DNA of 64,000 nucleotides from Alistipes sp. (GTDB lineage Bacteria; Bacteroidota; Bacteroidia; Bacteroidales; Rikenellaceae), in NCBI GenBank assembly GCA_017408825.1, contig JAFQTX010000018.1:1-64000 (forward strand). The letters run 5' to 3'. This document shows positions 54,122-62,588 of this stretch, piece after piece (position 1 is the stretch's first letter; each line of letters starts with the position of its first letter). Under the pieces are notes generated by a model, which worked only from the letters and a program-made list of their open reading frames with translations, was not told the DNA's origin and did not search any database. Made by a program: the position numbers and the translations under genes.

Positions 54122-55063
54122 ATGAGTAAGTTACCTATAATATCTATTGTCGCACCTATCTATGGTGTTGAGCGTTATATTGTCGAGTTTGCCGAGTCGA
54201 TACTCTCGCAGTCCTATCCGCATATAGAGTTTATATTTGTCAATGATGGTACGAAGGATCGCTCGATAGAGCTTCTCGAAGAGCTTATTGATACAAAGTA
54301 TAGTCATCTGCGCCCACAGATTAAGATTATCAATAAACCCAATGGTGGCCTACCCGCAGCACGTCGTACGGGCCTTGATAATGTTACGGGCGACTATGTA
54401 TATCACGTAGATTCGGATGACTGGATCACGGCAGGATCTATCGAGAAGATAGCTCAAAAGGTTGCCGAGACAGAGGCCGACATAGTATATTTTAACTATG
54501 TTAAGGAGTATCCTGACCGCTCCAGTGTGAAGAGAGAGCGTCGTTATGGCGAAGATACTAAGCGTGATTATATACGTAATATGTATAACCACCGCTCATT
54601 CGGTACACTATGTAACAAGTGTGTGCGTCGCACGCTCTATACCGACAATGTGGTCTATTCACCAAAGTATGGCTATGCCGAGGATTGCTATGTATCAACA
54701 CAGTTGGTAGGTTATGCCAGGAGCATTGCATACCTCGATGAGAGTGTCTATCACTATCGCAAGGGTAACCCCAGTGCTATGACAGGGCAGCAGCGTCGTA
54801 ACCGTAAGCGTGAGTATGCCCTTAACTTTATAGACCTCTACCTGAAATATCGTGATGTGCCTGCGGATAAAAACCCCGTAGCCTGCATCTTCGATGATAT
54901 CTTGATACAGGCCGGGTGGTACTCTATATTTTATCGCCTCGACCTCTTCGGGGAGTTTCCCTGGTTGGCAGAGGCTGTGCGTGGTGCCAAGATTCGTGGC
55001 GGAGGCTCCGACGTGCCTATCATCGCTCAGCTTATCACCAAGCTTGTGGCACGTTTTAAGTAG
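54122..55063 (+). CDS. Family 2 glycosyltransferase
   Basis: A 313-residue GT-A fold transferase. N-terminal SIVAPIYGVERYIVEFAESIL, FVNDGTKDRSIELL and the metal-binding DSDDW (near residue 97, HVDSDDWITAG) are the family signature; PNGGLPAARRTGLDNVTGDYVY lies between. C-terminal region about 215-313 is variable. It closes the cluster; its stop codon directly abuts that of the convergent lipocalin gene. Confidence 0.93.
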   Translation: MSKLPIISIVAPIYGVERYIVEFAESILSQSYPHIEFIFVNDGTKDRSIELLEELIDTKYSHLRPQIKIINKPNGGLPAARRTGLDNVTGDYVYHVDSDDWITAGSIEKIAQKVAETEADIVYFNYVKEYPDRSSVKRERRYGEDTKRDYIRNMYNHRSFGTLCNKCVRRTLYTDNVVYSPKYGYAEDCYVSTQLVGYARSIAYLDESVYHYRKGNPSAMTGQQRRNRKREYALNFIDLYLKYRDVPADKNPVACIFDDILIQAGWYSIFYRLDLFGEFPWLAEAVRGAKIRGGGSDVPIIAQLITKLVARFK

Positions 55064-55579
55064 CTATTGCCGCACCCATATAAGCTTCGACGTGTCGTAG
55101 CCACGACTACGAGCTATCGTGAGTATATGCTCCTTCGTTGCGGCATCAATATGTCGTGTGCGTGCCAATATCCACAGATATTTTGGTGATTTGCTACCTA
55201 TGAGCGCCCATTCGTACTCTTCGTCGAGGGCGAGAATGTTGTAGTCGGAGTAGAATATCCAGAAGAACGATACACGTAGCTGTCCTGGGGCGTCGCCAGC
55301 CTTCGCCTTGCCGTATGATGTCTTGCGGCGCTCGGTGCGAGTGTTTATTCCGGTGTTGGTTACCGATATTTTCCCGTCGTCGCCTAAGGCGTAGAATGTC
55401 TCGCAGTACTCGAGATTGCGCTCAAACGAGTGGTCGTAGCGTGCTATCTCATACCATCTACCCATGTAGCGCTTGAGGTCGAGGTTATCGACTGTTGTGC
55501 TGTTGATTGTTGTCTGTGCATTGCAGCTTACAGCTGCAAGGATAAATGTAGCCATAAAAATAATATATCCCTTGTTCAT
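55064..55579 (-). CDS. Lipocalin-family (Blc-like) lipoprotein
   Basis: A 171-residue lipocalin with a lipoprotein-type signal (lipobox AVSC, about residues 16-19). The GxW motif is in YMGRWYEIARYDHSFERNL, and the C-terminal DYNILALDEEYEWALIGSKSPKYLWILARTRH matches bacterial Blc. Blc-type proteins bind fatty acids or lysophospholipids at the outer membrane. Stop codon abuts the glycosyltransferase stop with no intergenic base. Confidence 0.92.
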   Translation of the reverse strand: MNKGYIIFMATFILAAVSCNAQTTINSTTVDNLDLKRYMGRWYEIARYDHSFERNLEYCETFYALGDDGKISVTNTGINTRTERRKTSYGKAKAGDAPGQLRVSFFWIFYSDYNILALDEEYEWALIGSKSPKYLWILARTRHIDAATKEHILTIARSRGYDTSKLIWVRQ

Positions 55580-55628
55580 AACTATTGTTTATGACAAGGG
55601 ATACATTTATTATGCCACACGATGTGTG

Positions 55629-56543
55629 CTACTTGCGGTACTCGATGTCGTAGGTCGTAACGCTCGTATATCCTGAGTAGTCGGGCTCGGCAGTAATCTT
55701 CACCACGTTACCACGTTTGTCACGCTCGATTTTGTAGTGCTCGGCTATGCCTATCGTACTGAGCTCGATGCCTTCGAGTTTGTCTATGCTGTCAGTGACA
55801 CTATATTCTATCTTGTTTGACCACATTATCTCCTCGATTTCCAGGCCTCGTTTGTCATATTTATAGGTGTAGTGCTCGACAACATCATTGTAGATTCTGT
55901 GTTGGTGAGTAACCTTGCCTATGTCGTTGTATGTGCTGATGTCTGTCAAACTTCCATATAGCCAGTAAGGTGGTTCGTATGTTGTTTTACACTTTATGCC
56001 TCCCGCCTCAATCTCGTGTTCGTATTTTTCGATCTCTGACACTGGGAATATCACCTCACGTGCTCGTGGGTCGTAGTCAAGGGCCTTTTCGAATACAAGT
56101 TCCCCATTGGCGTTGTACTCCTGCCCTATTTGCGTCTTACGGTCGTCGCTATATAGAAACTCCTCTCGCATACGCAGCTTGCCATTGTCCCATATCATAC
56201 GTAGGCATACGTCACCGTGCGAGTTGTACTCAATCTTCATTAGGTAGGTTGTATCTCCCATCTCGTTTATGCAGACATCACGTATCACGTCGCCACGCTC
56301 GTTGAACGTTATGAATGTTTTTTCATCCACTTTGACTTTATCGCCATATGTGCGCTTGTAGTGTATGGTGATGCTCTCCACATCGCCGTATAGAGGGTAT
56401 TGTCTATAATAGCTTGCGTGTCCTTCGGCCCAGTAGAGACGATGTGGTGCCTCGGGTGCTAATTTTTGTCTTTTGGGCGATGCTGCTGTGGTCGTGCCTA
56501 TGGCAGTTAGGATTGTTAGTAGTGTAATTAGTAGTCGTTTCAT
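55629..56543 (-). CDS. Secreted KYD-repeat protein (paralogue of 15673-16551)
   Basis: A 304-residue exported protein with a signal peptide (about residues 1-20, ending TTTAA) and YLYGDVESITIHYKRTYGDK-like opening (LYGDVESI against LYGNVSSI in the other copy). Beta-strand repeats such as FITFNERGDVIRDVCINEMG and EYNSHGDVCLRMIWDNGK follow. Function unknown. It is 50 bases from the lipocalin gene on the same strand and may be co-transcribed with it. Confidence 0.72.
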   Translation of the reverse strand: MKRLLITLLTILTAIGTTTAASPKRQKLAPEAPHRLYWAEGHASYYRQYPLYGDVESITIHYKRTYGDKVKVDEKTFITFNERGDVIRDVCINEMGDTTYLMKIEYNSHGDVCLRMIWDNGKLRMREEFLYSDDRKTQIGQEYNANGELVFEKALDYDPRAREVIFPVSEIEKYEHEIEAGGIKCKTTYEPPYWLYGSLTDISTYNDIGKVTHQHRIYNDVVEHYTYKYDKRGLEIEEIMWSNKIEYSVTDSIDKLEGIELSTIGIAEHYKIERDKRGNVVKITAEPDYSGYTSVTTYDIEYRK

Positions 56544-56675
56544 AGTTATTGTTGTTATTTGTTCTTTTCAATATAGAGTGATTGTCGAAAGAAAATCTAT
56601 CATGTTGGCATCTCTGCCTCCCTATTATTAAGGATCAGGCTGAAAACCCGGTGGACAGCACAATTCTTTTAGGAG

Positions 56676-56888
56676 CATTGCGAGGTCGGGTATCACGCTG
56701 TTGTCCGCAACCGTCTTAATTGTCTTAATGTCTTAAAGGTCTCAATTGTCTCATTTTTTTAGGACCATTAGGACCATTAAGACCGTTATGACCATTACGA
56801 GGTCGGGTATCACAGCGTTGTTGCGGCCGTTAGTACTGTTGGCTGTTGGTGCTTTTGCCGCAACCATCTTAATTGTCTTAATGTCTTA
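56676..56888. repeat. Direct repeat and 9-bp arrays inside the element
   Basis: CGAGGTCGGGTATCAC occurs at about 56681 and 56798, and GTCTTAATTGTCTTAATG-type sequence at about 56713 and 56868. Between them are 9-bp units (GTCTTAATT and AGGACCATT kinds) at 56713-56755 and 56761-56797; the two sets are partly complementary and could pair. Confidence 0.6.
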
Positions 56889-56994
56889 TTGTCTTTATTT
56901 CTGTTAAGTCTGATAATTATGCGGGATATTCCAAGCTCTAATGTTGCCACTTGCTATGTGGGTATACTTTTATATACCCGTGTGGAAAGTGCGT

Positions 56995-57085
56995 GTCATT
57001 CTGAACGCAGTGAATGATCTCTCAGTGTGTAAGAGGAAAGTGCTATCCCCGAGATCTTTCGCTTAGTGCTCAAGATGAACAAAGT
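56995..57085. repeat. Inverted CATTCTGAACG-type repeat
   Basis: GTCATTCTGAACGCAGTGAA near 56995 and, on the other strand, GTTCATCTTGAGCACTAAGC near 57085 are arms of an imperfect palindrome ending in GATCTC on both sides. Similar motifs are widespread intergenic repeats in bacteria. Confidence 0.5.
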
Positions 57086-57202
57086 GAAACTTCAAAATTT
57101 TAGAATATCTTTTTTCGACTTTCACTGGGTTTTCAAACTGATCCATTATTAATATATGTATGCACTAATTAGAGGCGGCTGTTGCAAAAGAAAACGACTG
57201 CT

Positions 57203-57233
57203 GATACAATCTTATCACCAGTCGTTCGCCTTT
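57203..57233 (-). terminator. Terminator-like hairpin after the DUF6562 gene
   Basis: On the minus strand AACGACTG pairs with CAGTCGTT around a ~15-base loop, followed by TTCTTTTGC. It lies about 260 bases past the stop codon at 57495 and is the first convincing stop signal for that transcript. Confidence 0.5.
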
Positions 57234-57494
57234 TTATCTCTGATATAGTTTCTGCCTCTCTACTTTGCCCGCCTCTCTACTCCACCAACCTCAGTGCTTC
57301 GCCAGCCTCTATACTCTGCCAACCTCAGTGTCCTATCTGCTCTCCTTTGGTGTCTCCCCTCCCAGTTTCCGCATCTATTCTGCGCCCCGGTTGCACCCCA
57401 ATACGCCCCCTCGGTTTGCCCCCCTTGGTTTGCCCCCTCGGGTTGAGGTTGATAGTTGGATAAGAGTATCAGTTCCGCCTCTTTATGGTGCCCG

Positions 57495-58556
57495 TTAGTC
57501 GCCCCAAGGAATTACGATCTCCTCTTCGAAACCTGGGTTGATACCTACGCCACCAGTACCGAACGATGTTGTAAGCATACGGCCCTCGATTATTGTCTCC
57601 ATGTTACGCTTCAGCGGCACAGTGATACCCATCCACTGGCTAATCTTTTCACCTATAGCCTCGCCATTCTCGTTGAATGTCACCTCGCCGTTGAAGAACT
57701 GCATATTGATCTTAACGTTTGTCTGCTTACCGTTTACGAATACGTAGTCGTAGCAAAGTAGTAGTTCGCCCTTGTTGTCGATCTTTGCTGTTGTCACAAA
57801 CGTACGTGTAGGCTCGAAGTAGTTAGGCTTCTGATCCTCTACGTTGTAACCCGCAGATACATACTGCACGTATGTCACCACAGCTGTTATGTCCTCTGCA
57901 GAGTTGCCCTCCTTCACGTAGTCCTCCATATCCGTTGTTATACACTTGAAACGGCCCTTAGGACGCTCAAGCATCAAGTCGTATACAAGGTCAAACGTAC
58001 CCTCAGAGTAGTAGTACTTGGTGAGGTCCACGTCGAGCATATTTGTGAATACATCCTTATCGTTGTTGTCTACAACAGGGATGTCGGAGTATACGATCTT
58101 GCGAAGGTCGTCGGTGTTGTAGTACCACGCTTCACGCACGGCATCCTGCACGTAGTCGCACCATACGAGTACTTTGTACTTGTTGGCATCTACGTCGAAT
58201 GTAGCGATTGCTTGAGGGTTGTCTGCCTCGACATCAGAGAATATTACCTTACGCTCCACGAATACTGAGTGTGATGATGTCACACGATATAGGTCGATCA
58301 CGTAGCGCAAGCATACAGGCTCGGTGAAACGTGTGCTGTTAGGCTTCACACCCTGCGCACGCACCACATATGATGTACCTGTCTCGGGGTCGCACTCTAC
58401 TGTTGTGAAGTAGTCGGGTGCCGAGAGGTCTACTGAGCAGCGCACGGTGAGAGTGATATCCTGATCTCCAGGATACTCGTGAATGGTCTTATCGCAGCTT
58501 GCCAGGGCAAACCACGATATAAGTATAAGTGCAATATGTCTTATGCGACCAAACAT
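57495..58556 (-). CDS. DUF6562-like lipoprotein
   Basis: A 353-residue lipoprotein (signal with lipobox ALASC, Cys21). The remainder, beta-rich with ITLTVRCSVDLSAPDYFTTVE and VLVWCDYVQDA, resembles DUF6562 proteins that accompany DUF3575/DUF3868 outer-membrane proteins in Bacteroidota fimbria-related loci. It begins at the base after the stop of the DUF3575 gene, so they form an operon. I cannot say whether a fimbria is made; no major pilin is here. Confidence 0.78.
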   Translation of the reverse strand: MFGRIRHIALILISWFALASCDKTIHEYPGDQDITLTVRCSVDLSAPDYFTTVECDPETGTSYVVRAQGVKPNSTRFTEPVCLRYVIDLYRVTSSHSVFVERKVIFSDVEADNPQAIATFDVDANKYKVLVWCDYVQDAVREAWYYNTDDLRKIVYSDIPVVDNNDKDVFTNMLDVDLTKYYYSEGTFDLVYDLMLERPKGRFKCITTDMEDYVKEGNSAEDITAVVTYVQYVSAGYNVEDQKPNYFEPTRTFVTTAKIDNKGELLLCYDYVFVNGKQTNVKINMQFFNGEVTFNENGEAIGEKISQWMGITVPLKRNMETIIEGRMLTTSFGTGGVGINPGFEEEIVIPWGD

Positions 58557-59870
58557 TTACTCTCCGAGTGTTTTTTCTTTTTTGTTCTTTTTGTTATAAT
58601 CTATTCGGTATGAGATATCTACACCCAGTCGTGTAGGGCCCCAGTAGTTCATCTTTTCGGTACGTAGGTACTTGCCATTGAATACTCCCTCGTACACGTC
58701 GTATACTATATTCATATAGCCGACACCCACAGTAAACTCAATGCCCCACTTGGTATCACCCTTGCCTAAGGGCATTGCATATCCGTAGCTAAGGCCTACG
58801 CCCCACACTGCTCTGTTAGGATCTTGGTATCTGTGGTCGCCGAGCTGTACGTTAAATCCAGATACAGGCACGTGCAGACCTACGAAGTGGCCTTTGATCA
58901 GAGGCTCACCAAACCAGTATCGTACCTCAGGCTGTATTGCGAAGACACGGATCTTACGATCATAGCGGAAGTAGTCGTATGGTGAGTAGTGGCCTATCAC
59001 GTCGAACGATAGTCTTGGTGATAGCTTCCACTCAAATCCGAGGTTGGTGATGAGACCAGCCACCTCTACCGCATTCGTCTTTATGTTCATCAGCGGCCTC
59101 TTAGGCTCTGGCTGAGGCTCTGGTTCTGGCTCAGGCTGTGGTTCAGGCTGAGGTTCTGGCTCGGGCTCGGGTTCTGGTTCGGGCAGAGGCTCTGGTTCAG
59201 GCTCAGGTTCGGGTTCTGGCTCGGGCACATGCTTGCGCACGGTGACCAATACGAACCACGCATTACGCATCTGTACGAAGTACTTGCTATTCAACTCACG
59301 CCATACCTGTCCGTTGTTTAGCTTGCGAAGCTCGGGTATACGACCATCGAGCGGACGTCCATTAGCATCTTTAGCCTCGGGATAGTTGGTCTTCAATATC
59401 TCGAGAACCTGCTCTCGCATATTTAGCGTTTTGTCGGCCTCGATAAGCTCGATAAGGTGATCCCAAGCGATGTAGTGGTCGTTCTCGACAATCATGCCAT
59501 CGGGAATGTCAATATGCTTGCGAACCAAATTCTCGAGTGCCACCATACGAGCGTGGCTGAGTCGGCGGTTTGTTGCTGAGGGACCCTCGGGTGATGCCGT
59601 ACCGCAGAACTCGATAGAGACAATCTCGTAGAGAGTGTCACGCTCAAGTTTCTCGTATAGCTCCTCGATGCGCTCGAGAGCTGTTGCGTTGTTACGGTAG
59701 TTAGGGTCGATCACGGTGCTGTTCACGCGGAAGTCTACGCTGATGCCGTGGCGGTTGTCGTTCTGCCACGATTCGCTAAGGCGCACATCTTGTGCCATAC
59801 TCACTGCGGGCAATAGGATTGCCGCAATAAGCAGGGAGAGCACATACCATATGTTGTTCTTTGTGAACAT
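58557..59870 (-). CDS. DUF3575 outer-membrane protein with N-terminal OmpA-like domain
   Basis: A 437-residue exported protein (signal peptide residues 1-26, ending SMAQ). Residues about 45-210 contain an OmpA-like segment ([33 protein letters not shown]). A Pro-Glu/Gln repeat linker occupies 216-257, and a DUF3575 barrel-like domain follows ([50 protein letters not shown]). The domain order is the reverse of classic OmpA. The linker may span the periplasm. First gene of the operon, with a 130-base leader. Confidence 0.85.
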   Translation of the reverse strand: MFTKNNIWYVLSLLIAAILLPAVSMAQDVRLSESWQNDNRHGISVDFRVNSTVIDPNYRNNATALERIEELYEKLERDTLYEIVSIEFCGTASPEGPSATNRRLSHARMVALENLVRKHIDIPDGMIVENDHYIAWDHLIELIEADKTLNMREQVLEILKTNYPEAKDANGRPLDGRIPELRKLNNGQVWRELNSKYFVQMRNAWFVLVTVRKHVPEPEPEPEPEPEPLPEPEPEPEPEPQPEPQPEPEPEPQPEPKRPLMNIKTNAVEVAGLITNLGFEWKLSPRLSFDVIGHYSPYDYFRYDRKIRVFAIQPEVRYWFGEPLIKGHFVGLHVPVSGFNVQLGDHRYQDPNRAVWGVGLSYGYAMPLGKGDTKWGIEFTVGVGYMNIVYDVYEGVFNGKYLRTEKMNYWGPTRLGVDISYRIDYNKKNKKEKTLGE

Positions 59871-60000
59871 TCCGAAAGTTTATTAGCCTCTGGTTTTTCG
59901 ATGTTTACGGTGTTACTTGCTGGAGAATTGCTTCGGTTTTGTGTTGCCAGTTTTTAGGGGGATTTCCAGCAGTTCACGTCCGTAATTCGTTATCGTGTGA

Positions 60001-60031
60001 CAAAGGTAAGTTTTTTATTTCAAACTGCAAA
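60001..60031 (-). promoter_or_regulatory. Promoter of the DUF3575-DUF6562 operon
   Basis: Read on the minus strand: TTTG (60031-60028) and TACCTTTG (60008-60001), 19 bases apart. Initiation near 59994 leaves a leader of about 124 bases. Confidence 0.72.
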
Positions 60032-60209
60032 ACTTTTTCAATGAAATTTGCGACATCTGGACGAATTTGCAGATGGCTGTTAATATAAGTGTTCTTCTTA
60101 TATGGTGAAAAAACGTATAAATTACGACTATTTTTCCACTTGTGTAAATTGTTGCATAGTTTAATAATATCGTTATTTATTTGCTCTCAGTTTTGCTAAA
60201 TATTACAAA

Positions 60210-60258
60210 AAAAAAAGACCCCGAAAAGTTCGATTATTTTGAACTGTTTTCAGGGTCT
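60210..60258 (-). terminator. Terminator of the sigma-factor operon
   Basis: On the minus strand AGACCCTGAAAACAGTTC pairs with GAACTTTTCGGGGTCT (small internal mismatches), then ten T residues. It lies 25 bases past the stop of the 45-codon ORF and so includes that ORF in the sigma-gene transcript. Confidence 0.88.
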
Positions 60259-60282
60259 AAGTAGTCTTTGGAGAGTGCGATT

Positions 60283-60420
60283 TTACTCCAATTTGCACTT
60301 GAAGATGTCGGTTAGGTAGCTATCCAAGAATAGTAGCTCGTGGTCCTGTTGTGCGACATCGTTAAGTAGTAAATCCTCCTCGCCGTAGAGCTTTAGTGTA
60401 CGATTGTCGAGTTCACCCAT
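60283..60420 (-). CDS. Putative 45-residue protein downstream of the ECF sigma gene
   Basis: An ATG (60420) to TAA (60283) frame of 45 codons, too short for normal ORF cut-offs. It reads MGELDNRTLKLYGEEDLLL and later LFLDSYLTDIFKCKLE: strongly acidic (Asp and Glu throughout), with no membrane helix. It lies 65 bases past the sigma gene and ends before the shared terminator. A small acidic partner or regulator of the sigma factor is possible but unproven. Codon usage resembles neighbours (GAG, GAC, CTA). Confidence 0.55.
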   Translation of the reverse strand: MGELDNRTLKLYGEEDLLLNDVAQQDHELLFLDSYLTDIFKCKLE

Positions 60421-60485
60421 AGGCACAAAATTTAGATGTTTGCTACACCTATAACGTGCCTATCTGGGGTTTATTGTGCGAAATG

Positions 60486-61076
60486 TTAGCTAAGCACAAT
60501 ATTTTTTTCCTTGATCATCTTACGTAGGTTGATCAGCGCATAACGCATACGTCCTAAAGCTGTATTGATGCTCACGTCGGTCTCGTCGGCGATCTCCTGG
60601 AATGATAGCTTCGAGAAGTAGCGCAAGCGTACCACCTCCTGCTGCTCCTCGGGAAGCGAGTCTATGAGGTTGCGTATTGTTTGCTCTATCTCGCTGTGTA
60701 CCAGCTCGTCCTCGGCGTTTGGCTCGGCAATACGTAGAGTGCCGATCATATCGTATCCAGCCTCCGACTCGTTGATCTGGCGGCTCGCCTTCTCACGGCG
60801 GAAGTGGTCGAGAACACGGTTGTGAGCGATGCGTAGTATCCACGATAGGAACTTTCCCGAATCGGTATAGCGTCCCTCGTCAATGACTCTTACGGCCTTA
60901 ATGAATGTCTCCTGGAAAATATCGTCGGCGATGTCGTCGTTGCGAACCATCATTCCGATATAACTACGCACACGCTGACTGTGGCGCTCGATAAGTTCAG
61001 ATATAGCACTCCTATCTCCCGAAAGGTAGTTATTAAGCAATGCACGATCGCTCAACACATTCACATTCGCGTTCAT
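60486..61076 (-). CDS. ECF-type RNA polymerase sigma factor
   Basis: A 196-residue sigma-70-family ECF factor. Region 2 (about residues 10-85) shows LIERHSQRVRSYIGMMVRNDDIADDIFQETFIKAVRVIDEGRY with the DDIxQETF core; region 4 (about 130-190) has LPEEQQEVVRLRYFSKLSFQEIADETDVSINTALGRMRYALINLRKM. No anti-sigma gene of usual size follows, only the 45-codon ORF. This type is common and well conserved in Bacteroidota and may act in growth or envelope stress. Confidence 0.93.
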   Translation of the reverse strand: MNANVNVLSDRALLNNYLSGDRSAISELIERHSQRVRSYIGMMVRNDDIADDIFQETFIKAVRVIDEGRYTDSGKFLSWILRIAHNRVLDHFRREKASRQINESEAGYDMIGTLRIAEPNAEDELVHSEIEQTIRNLIDSLPEEQQEVVRLRYFSKLSFQEIADETDVSINTALGRMRYALINLRKMIKEKNIVLS

Positions 61077-61443
61077 ACTCTCAATATTTTAAGTTAGTTC
61101 AAGAGCAGAAATCTAATCGATAGGCGTACAGTTTTTTAGTTAATAATTGTTGTTTTCGATTGCAAGATACGAATAATTTCATAAACTGCAAAATTGCGTA
61201 TTCTCCTGCCAACTTACTCATACATCTAATTTTATAGCCCTTAGTCGTGGCAAATGTCGTGCCAATCAGTAAGTTATGGGGCTAAAATTTTAGTAGTAGG
61301 GTATTTGGGTCAATCGGCGAAACGGCAAATTGTGGCGGTGAAATGACGTGAATAAATATGGCAAATAGGGTGCAAAAAAGGATGTCGGCAAGTGCCGACA
61401 TCCATATCACATATAGATTATATGTTGTGCTATCTCTTGCCGC
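61077..61443. other. Sigma-fabD intergenic region
   Basis: No gene is seen in these 367 bases. They contain the fabD terminator (61374-61403) and the sigma gene's upstream region, where no full TAnnTTTG match was found; the nearest is GTATCTTGC on the minus strand near 61168. The sigma gene may thus use a non-standard promoter. Confidence 0.5.
61374..61403 (-). terminator. Terminator of fabD
   Basis: GGATGTCGGCA and TGCCGACATCC form a perfect 11-bp stem with a two-base spacer; on the minus strand it is followed by TTTTTT. Located 41 bases past the fabD stop. Confidence 0.88.
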
Positions 61444-62325
61444 CTACAACGTAGCGATAGACTCGGCCTTAACCTCACGGCTAACCTTCGATACCAAGCC
61501 CTGAAGTACGGTGCCTGGGCCCACCTCCGTAAACTCGGTTACACCATCTGAGATCATCTTCTCGACGATCTGTGTCCAGCGTACGGGAGCAGTGAGCTGA
61601 GCGATAAGGTTGCGCTTGATAGACTCAGCATCGGTATATGGCTGAGCATCGACATTCTGATATACTGGGCACGAAGGCATCATAAACTCAGCCTCGGCAA
61701 TAGCTGCCTCGAGCTCCTGGCGTGCTGGCTCCATAAGTGGCGAGTGGAACGCACCACCCACAGGAAGACGCAATGCACGACGTGCGCCCGCCTCCTTGAG
61801 CTTCACGCAAGCCTCATCAACAGCAGCATCGGCACCCGAGATAACAAGCTGACCTGGGCAGTTGTAGTTAGCGCCCACGACAATGCCATCGACCGAGGCG
61901 CAGACCTCCTCTACGGTCTTATCATCGAGACCCAATACTGCGGCCATACCACCAGGCTGCTGCTCGCAGCACTTCTGCATAGCCATAGCTCGCTTAGATA
62001 CGAGCTTTAGACCATCCTCGAACGAGAGCGCACCAGCAACAACAAGTGCTGAGAACTCACCAAGAGAGTGGCCAGCAACGGCGTCGGGCTTAACGCCAAG
62101 TGCCTTAGCCAAGATTACTGAGTGGAGGAATACTGCGGGCTGTGTCACCTTCGTCTGCTTAAGCTCTTCAGGTGTGCCAGCAAACATAATATCTGTAATT
62201 CTGAATCCGAGAATCTCGTTAGCCTTCTCAAATAGCTCCTTTGCTTCGGGTACATTGTCGTAAATGTCCTTACCCATACCTACGGCCTGTGATCCCTGGC
62301 CGGGAAATACATAAGCGTGCTTCAT
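61444..62325 (-). CDS. fabD: Malonyl-CoA:acyl-carrier-protein transacylase
   Basis: FabD loads malonate onto ACP for fatty-acid elongation. The 293-residue protein has FPGQGSQAVGMG, the serine nucleophile GHSLGEFSALVVAGAL, a conserved Arg in SKRAMAMQ and the catalytic His in GGAFHSPLM; EVGPGTVLQGL ends it. Minus-strand TAACTTTG (62366-62359) stands 34 bases upstream of the start and is the probable -7 element. Confidence 0.97.
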   Translation of the reverse strand: MKHAYVFPGQGSQAVGMGKDIYDNVPEAKELFEKANEILGFRITDIMFAGTPEELKQTKVTQPAVFLHSVILAKALGVKPDAVAGHSLGEFSALVVAGALSFEDGLKLVSKRAMAMQKCCEQQPGGMAAVLGLDDKTVEEVCASVDGIVVGANYNCPGQLVISGADAAVDEACVKLKEAGARRALRLPVGGAFHSPLMEPARQELEAAIAEAEFMMPSCPVYQNVDAQPYTDAESIKRNLIAQLTAPVRWTQIVEKMISDGVTEFTEVGPGTVLQGLVSKVSREVKAESIATL

Positions 62326-62550
62326 AATTTTAAGCCATTAGTTTAATCTAAATCGCCGCAAAGTTAGTAAAAAAATGCATACTACCTACTATTATAATGT
62401 AAAATAGTGGGTATGAGGATAATGCCTTAACACATAAACTCGTCGAGGATAATGATGAACGGTGCGTTGGTGTTGGTGATAATATATAGCAGGGAGTCTA
62501 CTTTTTTTGCGATTTATTAAAAATTGTAGATAATTTTCAAATTTTTTTAC

Positions 62551-62558
62551 TATATTTG
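62551..62558 (+). promoter_or_regulatory. -7 element of the ROK gene
   Basis: TATATTTG (62551-62558) lies 30 bases before the start codon. A TTG at 62524-62526 is 24 bases upstream, wider than the usual spacing. Weak to moderate support. Confidence 0.55.
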
Positions 62559-62588
62559 TGTTAGAAATGTAAAAAATGAGATAATCAG

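Larger units (their letters stand above)
56624..57151. mobile_element. Possible MITE-like element with inverted termini
   Basis: The left end ATTATTAAGGATCAG...TGAAAACCCGGTG (56624-56655) and the reverse complement of the right end (57121-57151), AATAATGGATCAG...TGAAAACCCAGTG, match over about 30 bases with few differences. No transposase lies inside. The size and structure suggest a non-autonomous element. Target-site duplications are not evident by eye. Confidence 0.55.
56544..57494. other. Repeat-rich intergenic region
   Basis: These 951 bases have no supported gene. They hold a ~530-bp element with inverted ends (56624-57151), inside it short 9-bp repeats and an inverted CATTCTGAACG-type motif, a hairpin at 57203-57233 and a CT-rich degenerate repeat stretch (57240-57440). 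A 93-codon frame at 57182 arises from the low-complexity sequence and is not credible. Confidence 0.65.

Noticed and set aside
57182..57463. 93-codon plus-strand frame
   Set aside because: It runs through CT-rich degenerate repeats; the protein is low in complexity and has no signal, motif or promoter.
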